Assembly: GCA_028284225.1 (NCBI GenBank)
Contig: JANQSD010000005.1
Location: 62,001-126,000, forward strand
Direction: 5' to 3'
Length of the DNA: 64,000 bases
Source of the DNA: Arenicellales bacterium
GTDB lineage: Bacteria > Pseudomonadota > Gammaproteobacteria > Arenicellales > JAHEKD01
Positions 48,486-58,104 of the stretch are shown here, piece after piece. Numbering within the stretch: position 1 is the stretch's first letter; each line of letters opens with the position of its first letter. The notes beneath the pieces are model-generated. The model was not told the DNA's origin and did no database searches. It saw only the letters and a program-made list of their open reading frames with translations. The position numbers were made by a program, and so were the translations under genes.

Positions 48486-49559
48486 ATGTCTACCAAAAAG
48501 TCCGATGCGTTTCCGCATCACCCTAAAGATGTTAGTACTGAATGGTTAACACATCGTCTTAAAGCTAAACACTTATTGAATACCGGATTTATAGAGTTCA
48601 TAGAGGTAAAACCCTTAGGCGGGGTTTATCTCGCTCAATCTGCGATTGTAGATTTAACTTATTCAAAAACAGCATCAGGTATAAAACCTTCAAGTATTTT
48701 CATAAAGATCGCTCGCCCTGATGTTCAGTTCGGCAATGTGACGGCAGGTGAAGTCGAGTTTTTCCAAAACCTTAAACCTCCTGCGCATCTTCCGATTGCA
48801 CCCTGTCTGGATATTTGTGTTGACGAAGATTCCGGTTTCAGCTGTTTGTTGATACAGGATTTGAGCCAGACACATACACAACATAGCTGGCCGTTGCCGG
48901 CTACAGTTGATGAATGTCATGCTGTGCTCAGAGCATTAGCACAGATACATGCATTCTGGTGGAATGCACAGGAGTTACCTTCATTGGAAGAGAGAAGCTT
49001 ATTTCAAGTCCGGCAAAAAAATATATTTACGCAACTGCAAAAGCTATTGCCCAAATTTCTGCAGTTCATCGGTGATCGGCTGAGTTCTGAGCGCCAACAA
49101 ATTATGCTCAAAGTTTGTGATTGCTTGCCTGAGCTGATGTCGAAGCGGATACTGCAGACCCAATCAACAACATTGATTCACGGAGATGCCCATTTCTGGA
49201 ATGTCATGTTACCTAAAAATCCGCAAACTCATGGCCCGTTATTCATAGATTGGGAAGAGTGGACCTGCGGTATTACGGGTTATGATCTGGCCTATATGAT
49301 TGCACTGCAGTGGCACAGCGATCGGCGCAAACACCATGAGATGTTGTTACTAGAATCGTATTACCAGGAATTAATCAAAAAGCCAGGCGTTAACTATAGT
49401 TTTGATGAATTGATCCATGATTACAAATTAGGCTGCTTGAGAAATTTTATTATTCCAGCTTTTCACCTGGAAATGGGTATCGAACCCTATATCTGGTGGC
49501 CTTTGTTGGAACGCCTGTATTTAGCCTATGAGGATTTGGAGTGTGAGAAGCTAATCTAG
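48486..49559 (+). CDS. APH / ecdysteroid-kinase-like phosphotransferase
   Basis: 'LIHGDAHFWNVMLPKN', 'PLFIDWEEWTCGITGYDLAYMI'. Confidence 0.82.
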   Translation: MSTKKSDAFPHHPKDVSTEWLTHRLKAKHLLNTGFIEFIEVKPLGGVYLAQSAIVDLTYSKTASGIKPSSIFIKIARPDVQFGNVTAGEVEFFQNLKPPAHLPIAPCLDICVDEDSGFSCLLIQDLSQTHTQHSWPLPATVDECHAVLRALAQIHAFWWNAQELPSLEERSLFQVRQKNIFTQLQKLLPKFLQFIGDRLSSERQQIMLKVCDCLPELMSKRILQTQSTTLIHGDAHFWNVMLPKNPQTHGPLFIDWEEWTCGITGYDLAYMIALQWHSDRRKHHEMLLLESYYQELIKKPGVNYSFDELIHDYKLGCLRNFIIPAFHLEMGIEPYIWWPLLERLYLAYEDLECEKLI

Positions 49560-49615
49560 ATCGTTAAGTTGATTAAAGGGAGTTGAACTACACTTATTGG
49601 ACAAAGGAAATAATA

Positions 49616-49643
49616 TTGACAATATATACTCTGTACATACAAT
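49616..49643 (+). promoter_or_regulatory. promoter of the TA operon
   Basis: TTGACA-N16-TACAAT. Confidence 0.7.
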
Positions 49644-49649
49644 ATAGTA

Positions 49650-49940
49650 ATGAAGCGTATAACATGGAATGTTGACAAAGCAAAAGTGTTATCAAACGAT
49701 TTAAACCGTGGCAAGGTGAGTTTCGAAGAATGTGTGATTGCAATCGAGGAAGGACGAGTATTGGATGATATTCCAAATCCAGTACAAAGTTATATTCATC
49801 AACGCATGCTCATACTTGAAATTAATGCTTATGCGTATGTTGTACCTTATGTTGAAACTGACGATGAAATATTTTTGAAAACGGTTTTTCCTTCTCGTAA
49901 GCACACAGCTATTTACTTGAGCGAATCTAATAATGAGTAA
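49650..49940 (+). CDS. putative BrnT/DUF4258-like toxin
   Basis: 'ITWNVDKAKVLSNDLNRGKVSFEECVIAIEEGRVLDDI', 'LKTVFPSRKHTAIYL'; overlaps the downstream antitoxin. Confidence 0.6.
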   Translation: MKRITWNVDKAKVLSNDLNRGKVSFEECVIAIEEGRVLDDIPNPVQSYIHQRMLILEINAYAYVVPYVETDDEIFLKTVFPSRKHTAIYLSESNNE

Positions 49941-50229
49941 TAAACCTAAAGTTAAACAATTTCTTGATAATGAGGAAAAGGAGCTTATTAAAGCTATAGA
50001 ATCGGATGATTACAAACCAGGAGATAGTCATCTCACGGAAAAACGTGCTCAAGAATTAAGTAATATTGCCCGCGCCACGATCAATGAAGAACGCACAAGA
50101 ATTTCATTGCGAGTACCTAAATCAGATTTAGCCCGTCTTAAGGCACGTGCTTTACGAGAAGGTATTCCATACCAAACTTTAATCAACTCTATCCTTCATC
50201 AAGCTTCGAAAGAAAGTTCCTCGAACTAA
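49933..50229 (+). CDS. CopG/BrnA-like ribbon-helix-helix antitoxin
   Basis: 'TRISLRVPKSDLARLKARALREGIPYQTLINSILHQ'. Confidence 0.72.
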   Translation: MSNKPKVKQFLDNEEKELIKAIESDDYKPGDSHLTEKRAQELSNIARATINEERTRISLRVPKSDLARLKARALREGIPYQTLINSILHQASKESSSN

Positions 50230-50251
50230 GCTCTGTAAAGATCAACTGACT

Positions 50252-51454
50252 CTAAGAGTAAATTATTTGTTTAGCACAATCCTCAATAATATCGGCTATA
50301 GCAGCACAATCTTCCAGGCTGAAGGTCAAGGGAATGCGCATGTCGCAAAGGGTCTTTAAAACTTGTTTGGTCTTGGGCAGGTCAGGTTGAGACTGTATAT
50401 ATTGCCAGCTGTCATAGCGGCTGGTGAAGCCTTTGGGTTGATCTGAGCCAAACCATTTTATTTCGACACCACGCTTGGCGCATTCATTAATAAATTCAAC
50501 GACCTCTACGTCGTCATCTACATCCAGGAAAAACTGAAACGAACTGGCGACAAAGTGCTCATGTTCTAAGCGCACGGGTACGGTAATGCCACTGGCATTT
50601 TTCAGTTTATCAGCCAGAACATGATAACGGTCATTCCAGCGTTTGCAGTTTGCATCCAGTTGCTTAAGTTGTGCCCTTAAGATAGCAGCGCGTAAGTTAT
50701 CCATACGGCCGCTGTAATTTGGAGTGTGCAGTTTGACTGAGTCAAACACGTCATTACTTGGTCGACATAGGTGTTTTTCATAAAGCATATATGAGCCTGA
50801 GTGGATAACAGCCCTGGCCATAATTTCGGCGTCATCTGTGGTTAAAAAACCGCCTTCGCCGGAATTTAAATGTTTATATGTTTGTGTACTGAAACAAGCG
50901 ATTTTGCCGAAATTGCCGCTTTTGGTACTTTTCCAGCTTGCTCCCATGGTATGAGCACAGTCCTCTATCAGCATCAAACCATGTTGCTCACAGATACTCG
51001 TAATGGCGTTCATGTCAGCGATATGGCCACGCATATGTGAAAGCATCAAAAATCTGGCACCGGACGATTTGGCCTTGCTCTCTAGATCTTTAAGATCAAT
51101 GGTCAGATCAGCTTCGGTATCGATTAAAACAGGTTTGCCGCCGGCATTGTGAATGGCTCCCGGGACGGGTGCCAGAGTGAATGCATTGGTCAAAACTGGT
51201 TCACCGGCCTTGAGGCCGACGCATCGCAAGGAAATGTGTAAGGCATAGCCGCCTGAGGTGCAGGCCAGGCAATACTTGGCGTCCTGATAGTCAGCGAATT
51301 CTTGCTCTAATAACGAAGCTTGTGATGTTTCACCTTCAGCGACGTTATAACGGTGCAGGCGGCCGCCTTGCATGACGTTAACTGCATTTTCAATGGCTTC
51401 GGGTGATAGGGGTTCTTGTTGGGTGAATGGTTTTCTAAAGCGCCTAGAACCCAT
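50252..51454 (-). CDS. DegT/DnrJ/EryC1-family PLP aminotransferase
   Basis: 'CLACTSGGYALHISLRCVG', 'IEDCAHTMGASW', 'FSTQTYKHLNSGEGGF'. Confidence 0.92.
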   Translation of the reverse strand: MGSRRFRKPFTQQEPLSPEAIENAVNVMQGGRLHRYNVAEGETSQASLLEQEFADYQDAKYCLACTSGGYALHISLRCVGLKAGEPVLTNAFTLAPVPGAIHNAGGKPVLIDTEADLTIDLKDLESKAKSSGARFLMLSHMRGHIADMNAITSICEQHGLMLIEDCAHTMGASWKSTKSGNFGKIACFSTQTYKHLNSGEGGFLTTDDAEIMARAVIHSGSYMLYEKHLCRPSNDVFDSVKLHTPNYSGRMDNLRAAILRAQLKQLDANCKRWNDRYHVLADKLKNASGITVPVRLEHEHFVASSFQFFLDVDDDVEVVEFINECAKRGVEIKWFGSDQPKGFTSRYDSWQYIQSQPDLPKTKQVLKTLCDMRIPLTFSLEDCAAIADIIEDCAKQIIYS

Positions 51455-51587
51455 CTTAAAATGCCTGCGCTGGTTGATACATCGTTAAAAGCTCACTCAA
51501 AATGCTCATTTACCTCAAGTAAACTGCGCTTTTTCGCTCGCTTTTGCCTTGTCTAAACTGCGCTCGACTATTTTAAGATAGATTCTA
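51445..51587. mobile_element. 143-bp MITE-like element, copy B
   Basis: TIRs TAGAACCCATCTTAAAAT ... ATTTTAAGATAGATTCTA; roughly 125/143 identical by eye to copy A, same orientation. Confidence 0.87.
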
Positions 51588-52892
51588 GTCATAGCGGGTT
51601 TGATCATAAACCTCAAAATCCCACTGCTCATCCGGATAATATTTTCTTAAGCGCCAATCACAAGCTCGAGCGTGTGCTTCCATACCTTCGATACGCGAGA
51701 TACGTGAAGCTGCAGCACTAAAGACCTTATTAGCACTTTCATCCAATTCTTGATAAGTAAGAATTTTCAAAAATTTATGTGCATTTAAACCGCCAGAATA
51801 ACGGGCAGCACGTTTAGTCGGTAAAATGTGATTAGTCCCCGAGCATTTATCACCATGGGTAACAGTGCTGCCTTCGCCTAAGAACAGTGAGCCGTAGTTG
51901 TTGAGATTCTGTTTGTACCACTCATCATCTTCTGTAATTACTTGTAAATGTTCGGCCGCATATTTATCCGATACCTTTACGACTTCATCACGACTATCAC
52001 AAACAATAATTTCGCCATAATTATCCCAGGCTTCTAAAGCAACAGAATTTTCAGGTAAATCAGCACAGACTTTAGGCGTAAGTTCGGCAACCTTGTTTGC
52101 CAGAGCGTCAGATTCAGTAAATAACCACACCGGAGAAGTTGTCCCATGTTCAGCCTGAGAAGCAAGATCTACCGCAATGGTCATAGGGTCGGCTGAATCA
52201 TCAGCGATAATCGCAGATTCAGTAGGGCCGGCAAACACATCAATACCAACATGACCGAACAAAATCCGCTTGGCTTCGGCGACAAAAGCATTACCGGGAC
52301 CGACAATGATGTCAGCTTCTTGCCCAGTAAAAAGGCCATAAGCCATTGCTGCGACGGCTTGAACACCGCCTAATTCAAAAATCACATCCGCACCGGCCAG
52401 ATCCATAGCATAAGCGACCGCAGGATCAATGGCATCTCCACGTGGTGGAGAGCAAGCTACGATATGTTCAACACCGGCAACTTTTGCGGTGGTCACACTC
52501 ATTACGGCAGAGGCTGCATGAGCATAGCGGCCACCAGGCACATAACAACCGGCACATTGAACGGGCAAAACGCGTTGACCGAGTTTGACGCCCGGATAAG
52601 GCTCTATTTCGAATTCATTGACGCTAGCCAACTGGGCCTGAGCAAATCGCTTTACTTGCTCATGAGCGAATTCGATATCGTCTTTCTGTGATTGAGGAAC
52701 GGAGGAAATCAGTGACTGCTTTTTTTCATCCGATAAGATGACATTACCTTGCCAGCCATCCAGCTTTTTGGCGTATTCTAAGACCGCCTTTTCGCCATTT
52801 TGCTTGATTTCAGCCAGCATCGTCTCAACGATGCCGGCAATTTTCTTATCCTGCTCCTCGGTGCTCTTGCCGGGTGCTTTAATATGTTTCAT
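51585..52892 (-). CDS. histidinol-dehydrogenase-family enzyme, HpsN (sulfopropanediol dehydrogenase)-like
   Basis: 'AGCYVPGGRYAHAASAVMSVTTAKVAGV', 'VGPGNAFVAEAKRILFGHVGIDVFAGPTES', 'GTNHILPTKRAARYSGGL'. Confidence 0.85.
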   Translation of the reverse strand: MKHIKAPGKSTEEQDKKIAGIVETMLAEIKQNGEKAVLEYAKKLDGWQGNVILSDEKKQSLISSVPQSQKDDIEFAHEQVKRFAQAQLASVNEFEIEPYPGVKLGQRVLPVQCAGCYVPGGRYAHAASAVMSVTTAKVAGVEHIVACSPPRGDAIDPAVAYAMDLAGADVIFELGGVQAVAAMAYGLFTGQEADIIVGPGNAFVAEAKRILFGHVGIDVFAGPTESAIIADDSADPMTIAVDLASQAEHGTTSPVWLFTESDALANKVAELTPKVCADLPENSVALEAWDNYGEIIVCDSRDEVVKVSDKYAAEHLQVITEDDEWYKQNLNNYGSLFLGEGSTVTHGDKCSGTNHILPTKRAARYSGGLNAHKFLKILTYQELDESANKVFSAAASRISRIEGMEAHARACDWRLRKYYPDEQWDFEVYDQTRYD

Positions 52893-53381
52893 CTAGCCAT
52901 TAACAGGAATAACAAGGGTTGGAACCTCTGAACGACGCAGAACCCGTTTGGCGATGCTGCCAAGGAATGTATGGCTGACTCCTTGAGCATGACCGCCCAA
53001 TACAATCAAATCACAGCCCAGCTTTTTTGCTTGAGTGAGAATCGCATCAGCAGGATAAGCCTCCATAACTTCGACACTTTTAACCAGATCACGCAAAGAT
53101 TTATCTTCATCAGCTACTGCAGACCAGAATTTATCTTGATTGTTCTCAAGCTGTTTTTTCGCAGCTCCAGTACGATTATGTAATGCATCATCGCGTTGTT
53201 TATCGTCCATGATGAACATCATTAATGTCGTTTTTGCTTGATCAGATAACTCTTCCACCACATGCAAAACATGGATTTCAGCTCCGCTTTGTTTAGCTAG
53301 GCTGACTGCATGGCGAAATGCATTTGTCGAATTCGCCGATAAATCGGTGGCATAAAGTATTTTTTTAAAACTTGGCAACAT
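52893..53381 (-). CDS. universal stress protein family (TRAP-associated)
   Basis: 'ILYATDLSANSTNAFRHAVSLAKQSGAEIHVLHV', 'DLIVLGGHAQG'. Confidence 0.9.
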   Translation of the reverse strand: MLPSFKKILYATDLSANSTNAFRHAVSLAKQSGAEIHVLHVVEELSDQAKTTLMMFIMDDKQRDDALHNRTGAAKKQLENNQDKFWSAVADEDKSLRDLVKSVEVMEAYPADAILTQAKKLGCDLIVLGGHAQGVSHTFLGSIAKRVLRRSEVPTLVIPVNG

Positions 53382-53406
53382 AACGTTAACCTCTTGAATC
53401 GTTCAA

Positions 53407-54747
53407 TTAATAGCCAAATAGGCTAGGCAGCCATAATGACAATTTAGGGAAGAATGCGATGATAAAAATCGCAATGACATTTATTGCTGCAAATGGCAAT
53501 GCGCGAACTGAAATCTCTTCAATCGATATCTTGGAAATACCTGAAGCGATAAACAAATTCTCACCTAATGGAGGTGTTTGAAAGCCGATGCCTAATGCAC
53601 ATACCATGACTACGCCAAAGTGAGTCGGATCAATGCCAACTGTATAGGCCACGGGTAACATAACCGGTGCTAGGATCAAGATTGTCGCCAGGGTTTCCAT
53701 AAACATACCAACAAAAAGCAAGAAAAAGATGAACATGGCCCAGATCAGGTAAATGTTCTCCGTTAAGCTCAACATTGACTCTGCAATAATAGCGGGGATT
53801 TGGTTTTCAACCAGAATTCGGCCAAAAACAGTTGCTGTGAATAAGATTAACAAAACCCGTCCGGTTAACCAGGTGGTAGTTTCTAAAGCACGATTCAGGG
53901 CTTTTGCATCCAGTTCGTTATAGACAAACTTACCGACGATGAGAGTGTAAAAGATAGCTACGATAGCGGCTTCAGTCGGGGTAAAGAAACCAGAATAGAT
54001 ACCACCTAGAATAACGATTGGTGCCATCAAAGCCCATATACTGCGCCATGCCTCACAAAAAACGTTTCTTAATGACCATCCTTCAGATGAACCTGTATAT
54101 CCTCGCTTTTTACAGGAAACATAGTTTGCGATTAACAGGCTTATTGCAATGATGAAAGCGGGCAGAAAACCTGCTAAAAATAATTTGGATATAGAGACAC
54201 TGGCAAATTCTCCATGCTTAGCGACTGCTTCAGGAGGAGGTACTAAACCCAGCGCAGCGATACCAAAGATAACCATCGGAATAGATGGAGGAATTACAAT
54301 ACCCAGACTACCCGATGATGCAGTTACTGCTGAAGCAAAGCCTTTATCATATCCACGCTGGATCATTGCCGGAATCATCAACATGCCCACCGCAGCAGTC
54401 GTTGCTGGGCCTGAGCCTGAGATTGCCCCAAAGAACAAACAACCCATGACAGTTGCAGCAGAAATGCCGCCAGTAAATGGACCAGCCATACTTTCAGCCA
54501 CATTAATCAGTCGTCTGGACAATCCTGCAGCTTCCATCAATGCGCCTGCCAGTATAAAAGCAGGTAACGCCATCAATGGAAATGAACCGACTGATGTAAA
54601 TGCGATTTGAACCAGTTTTATTGGGTTTTCACCCAGATACATATAAGAAAATAGCGACGATACACCCAAAGCTACGGTAATTGGTGCACCAATTAATAAT
54701 AGGCCTAAAAAGGAGCCAAATAATACTAAAACGATTGAACCTTCCAT
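53407..54747 (-). CDS. dctM: TRAP transporter large permease (DctM)
   Basis: 'GAISGSGPATTAAVGMLMIPAMIQRGYDKGFASAVTASSGSLGIVIPPSIPMVIFG'. Confidence 0.95.
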   Translation of the reverse strand: MEGSIVLVLFGSFLGLLLIGAPITVALGVSSLFSYMYLGENPIKLVQIAFTSVGSFPLMALPAFILAGALMEAAGLSRRLINVAESMAGPFTGGISAATVMGCLFFGAISGSGPATTAAVGMLMIPAMIQRGYDKGFASAVTASSGSLGIVIPPSIPMVIFGIAALGLVPPPEAVAKHGEFASVSISKLFLAGFLPAFIIAISLLIANYVSCKKRGYTGSSEGWSLRNVFCEAWRSIWALMAPIVILGGIYSGFFTPTEAAIVAIFYTLIVGKFVYNELDAKALNRALETTTWLTGRVLLILFTATVFGRILVENQIPAIIAESMLSLTENIYLIWAMFIFFLLFVGMFMETLATILILAPVMLPVAYTVGIDPTHFGVVMVCALGIGFQTPPLGENLFIASGISKISIEEISVRALPFAAINVIAIFIIAFFPKLSLWLPSLFGY

Positions 54748-54758
54748 AATTTTTCTCC

Positions 54759-55301
54759 CTAGTGACCTTTGTGTTCTTCCATGTCGTGCTCGATTTCTTC
54801 CAGATCAACTTTATCTGGATCCCGAACATCTACACCCTTAACTAACCTTAAGTAATTGACTTGAATAATACGAAATGTCATTAACGCAAAGGCGATGGGA
54901 AGAATTATATAAACCCATTTCATTTCTATCCCCAAGGTTTGTGACTTCCAGAATTTATTCATTTTGTTAAAGACAAAGTCAAATGCGAGATAGAAGAAAT
55001 ACACGTTGAAGAAGATCCAGAACAAATCCGCAATGCCCTCAATGATATCGACGGCTCGTTTTGACAGAAATTTGAACTGAAAAGTAACCCTGTTATGCGC
55101 ACTCATTTTGGCGGCATAACTGGCGCCCAGAAATACAAACCACACAAACATATAGGTGGAGAGTTCTTCAATCCAGGAAATGGATTGTCCAAAAATTTCT
55201 CGTGAAATAATTTGAGTGAAAAGCAAACAAACGAAAGTCGCCAATAGTATTCGGCAGATATAACTTTCGATATTATTTAGAATATTCAGGAATTTAGCCA
55301 T
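54759..55301 (-). CDS. dctQ: TRAP transporter small permease (DctQ)
   Basis: four-TM; 'QIISREIFGQSISWIEELSTYMFVWFVFLGASYAAK'. Confidence 0.92.
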   Translation of the reverse strand: MAKFLNILNNIESYICRILLATFVCLLFTQIISREIFGQSISWIEELSTYMFVWFVFLGASYAAKMSAHNRVTFQFKFLSKRAVDIIEGIADLFWIFFNVYFFYLAFDFVFNKMNKFWKSQTLGIEMKWVYIILPIAFALMTFRIIQVNYLRLVKGVDVRDPDKVDLEEIEHDMEEHKGH

Positions 55302-55324
55302 AATTCCTCCCTATTGTGAAATGA

Positions 55325-55349
55325 AGAGGTGTGCAAAACGCACACCTCT
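55325..55349 (-). promoter_or_regulatory. intercistronic stem-loop between dctP and dctQ
   Basis: AGAGGTGTGC-AAAAC-GCACACCTCT, perfect 10-bp stem, no T-tract on the minus strand. Confidence 0.75.
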
Positions 55350-55377
55350 GTTTATGAACTGAATTTAAATGTGTTAA

Positions 55378-56376
55378 TTACTGAACCGGATCACGTCCTA
55401 GCGCAGTCAAAACACTATTTAATTTGTCAACACCACCAATGCTATCGTAGTATTTAGGCCATACACCTTCAGTTGCTAACTTGATGAACTCTGCTTCATC
55501 GTTAGCTGGGTCTTGGATTTCCATGCCTTTAGCAATCAAGTCTTCTTTGATGGCCGCTTCGCTATCGCGAAGATGTTGAGCACTGTGCAAGGTTGCGGCT
55601 TTACCAGCGGCAAGAATTGTCGCTTGGTCTTCCTCAGATAAATCTTGGAACAGCGACTCAGAAACCATTAGCGGCTCAAGCGAGAAAATGTAACGAATAT
55701 TGGTAACGTAATCTTGTACTTCATAAAACTTCATGGAGTGAACAGTCAAATAAGGATTGTCTTGTCCATCAACTACTTTTTGTTGTAAGCCTGTTAAGGT
55801 TTCAGACCAAGCCATTGGCGTAGGGTCAATTCCCCAAGCTTTATAGGTATCGATCATGATCTCATTTTTAGGCACACGAATAACAAGACCTTGCAGATCT
55901 TCTACAGTGGAAACCGGCTTTTTGGAATTGGTCAGTACACGAAAACCTGTGTATGTCCAGCCAATGATACGTACACCTGCGTCGCGGATTGTATTTGCGA
56001 CCAGTTCTTCGCCAACAGGGCCTTGGGTTAGTTTTTCAGCATCTTCCAGGCTTAAGATCACGTATGGAAGTGTAAATACACCCACCGTTGGTGAAAAAGG
56101 CGTTACGTTGTTGATCGCAACTAAGGTCATATCAAGTACGCCGATGGCGGCATCATTTACAGTGTCTTGCTCTGAGCCTAATTGGCCATTAACAAACAAT
56201 TCTGCTGTATGATCAGAGTTGGCTTCAAGTTCTTCGACAAACTTAACGCCCATTGCATGTTGTGCACTGCCGGCTGCATCGCCGACTGCTATTTTGAAAT
56301 TCTTAGCATAAACGGCAGTACTGGCGATAGCCATTGAGCCTGCTAATACGGTAACTAAAGAAAGTTTTTTTAACAT
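55378..56376 (-). CDS. dctP: TRAP transporter solute-binding protein (DctP)
   Basis: signal peptide; 'GFRVLTNSKKPVSTVEDLQGLVIRVP', 'QKVVDGQDNP'. Confidence 0.94.
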   Translation of the reverse strand: MLKKLSLVTVLAGSMAIASTAVYAKNFKIAVGDAAGSAQHAMGVKFVEELEANSDHTAELFVNGQLGSEQDTVNDAAIGVLDMTLVAINNVTPFSPTVGVFTLPYVILSLEDAEKLTQGPVGEELVANTIRDAGVRIIGWTYTGFRVLTNSKKPVSTVEDLQGLVIRVPKNEIMIDTYKAWGIDPTPMAWSETLTGLQQKVVDGQDNPYLTVHSMKFYEVQDYVTNIRYIFSLEPLMVSESLFQDLSEEDQATILAAGKAATLHSAQHLRDSEAAIKEDLIAKGMEIQDPANDEAEFIKLATEGVWPKYYDSIGGVDKLNSVLTALGRDPVQ

Positions 56377-56521
56377 AACGAAAGGTACTCCTTCTGTGTG
56401 TTAGTTTTGTTTACGAAAAATCAAGGTCATAAAACTATAAAAACCTCGCTTTTTATCCCACGACTGACTGATAATACAGTCGTTTTAAGGTGTTTAAAAG
56501 CCCGGTAGGTTAAAATAGCTA

Positions 56522-56538
56522 TATACGTCTTACGTATA
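56522..56538. promoter_or_regulatory. candidate MocR operator
   Basis: TATACGT-CTT-ACGTATA. Confidence 0.55.
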
Positions 56539-56605
56539 GAAGCAGGTTATAAGCATCGCGTGTTTAAAAATAGACCCAAATTTCAAAACCTAAGAGTGCC
56601 AGATT

Positions 56606-58081
56606 TTGACACGTGATTCGTTGTTCTATTTTGATGAGAATGCATCAGGCAGTCTACGCTCGCAGCTTCGTGAACTCATTGTTAATGCTATTTTAAATGG
56701 CTATTTGCCCCCCGGTAGCCCACTTCCGTCCAGTCGCATGTTAGCTAAGCAGCTGGGGATTTCCCGCAACACCGTCATCCTTACCTTCCAATCACTGGTC
56801 GATGATGGTTATTTGGTTTCGCGGGAACGTAGCGGGCATTATGTAAATGATAACAATGCCTGGCAAACCCAAATTGGGAAGAAACCCCAAGCTGTGACAA
56901 ATCAGATTAAGTGGGTTGACCATATACTACCTGCTCCGACCGAGCTTCAACATACATTAAAACCTCAAAATTGGCGCGAATATCCATATCCGTTTATTCA
57001 TGGCCAATTCGATCCTGATTTGTTTCCGCAGGCAGGTTGGAATGAATGCGTGCGCGAATCAATGGCAACAGATTCCGTCTACCAGTGGGCCGGTGATCAA
57101 TTCGACCGGGATGACCCAGAGTTAATCAATCAAATTCGAACACGTTTGTTGCCAAGAAGGGGAATCTGGGCACAAGAAGAGCAAATACTGGTTACCAGCG
57201 GCACTCAACATGCACATTATTTAATAACTCAATTGTTGGTAAATTCAAACACAACGGTAGGCATGGAAGAGCCGGGGTATTTTGATGCCCGTAACATACT
57301 GCAATTAGGAAATCCAAAGATTGTCGCGCTTGATGTCGATCATAAGGGACTAAAAATCAATGATACGCTGAATCAATGTAATCTGATTTACACAACACCC
57401 AGTCATCATTCCCCAACTACAGTTAATATGCCAATTTCGAGAAGAAAAAAGTTGCTGAAAAAGGCTTCTGAGTATGATTTAGTCATCACTGAAGATGGTT
57501 ATGAAGCTGAAAATAAGTTTACCGGCAAGCCTTTGCCGGCTTTAAAGAGCCTGGATGAAGATAACAGGGTTTTGTTTATTGGTACTTTTTCAAAAACACT
57601 GGCACCTGGGTTACGCTTGGGCTATTTGGTTGGGCCACAAGAATTTATTCAGCAAGCTCGCGCGTTAAGGCGGATTATGATGCGCTACATGCCTGCCAAT
57701 AACCAGCATATCGTCGCCATGTTCATTAAAAGGGGGTATCACGATGCTTTAATACATCGCATGCATAGAGAGTATAAAAAGCGCTGGCGATTGATGAAAA
57801 AAGCGATCGATAAACATTTGGGAGCGCTGGTAACTTATACAAGTGTTGGTGGTTCGTCTTTTTGGATTAAAGGGCCACGCTGGCTTGATGCGGATGAATT
57901 AGAAACTCAAGCTGCAAAGTTCGGTATTCTAATTGAAAGAGGTTCAGTGTTTTTTATGAAGCCGCAAAAATATAATAATCACTTTCGGCTTGGTTTCTCA
58001 TCAATTGCGAAAAATGATATTGAACCCGGCATCAAAACACTTGCACAAGTAATCAGCGAGATGAAAAATCACAGAGGTTAA
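56606..58081 (+). CDS. MocR-type regulator (GntR wHTH + aminotransferase fold)
   Basis: 'GYLPPGSPLPSSRMLAKQLGISRNTVI' plus aminotransferase domain 'GTFSKTLAPGLRLGYLVGP'; TTG start. Confidence 0.92.
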   Translation: MTRDSLFYFDENASGSLRSQLRELIVNAILNGYLPPGSPLPSSRMLAKQLGISRNTVILTFQSLVDDGYLVSRERSGHYVNDNNAWQTQIGKKPQAVTNQIKWVDHILPAPTELQHTLKPQNWREYPYPFIHGQFDPDLFPQAGWNECVRESMATDSVYQWAGDQFDRDDPELINQIRTRLLPRRGIWAQEEQILVTSGTQHAHYLITQLLVNSNTTVGMEEPGYFDARNILQLGNPKIVALDVDHKGLKINDTLNQCNLIYTTPSHHSPTTVNMPISRRKKLLKKASEYDLVITEDGYEAENKFTGKPLPALKSLDEDNRVLFIGTFSKTLAPGLRLGYLVGPQEFIQQARALRRIMMRYMPANNQHIVAMFIKRGYHDALIHRMHREYKKRWRLMKKAIDKHLGALVTYTSVGGSSFWIKGPRWLDADELETQAAKFGILIERGSVFFMKPQKYNNHFRLGFSSIAKNDIEPGIKTLAQVISEMKNHRG

Positions 58082-58104
58082 CTACAGCAAAAACGGGAAG
58101 TTTT

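Noticed and set aside
51585-52892. Histidine-biosynthesis hisD assignment
   Set aside because: Context is TRAP/Usp without other his genes, and sequence features look HpsN-like; kept as HisD-family, HpsN-like.
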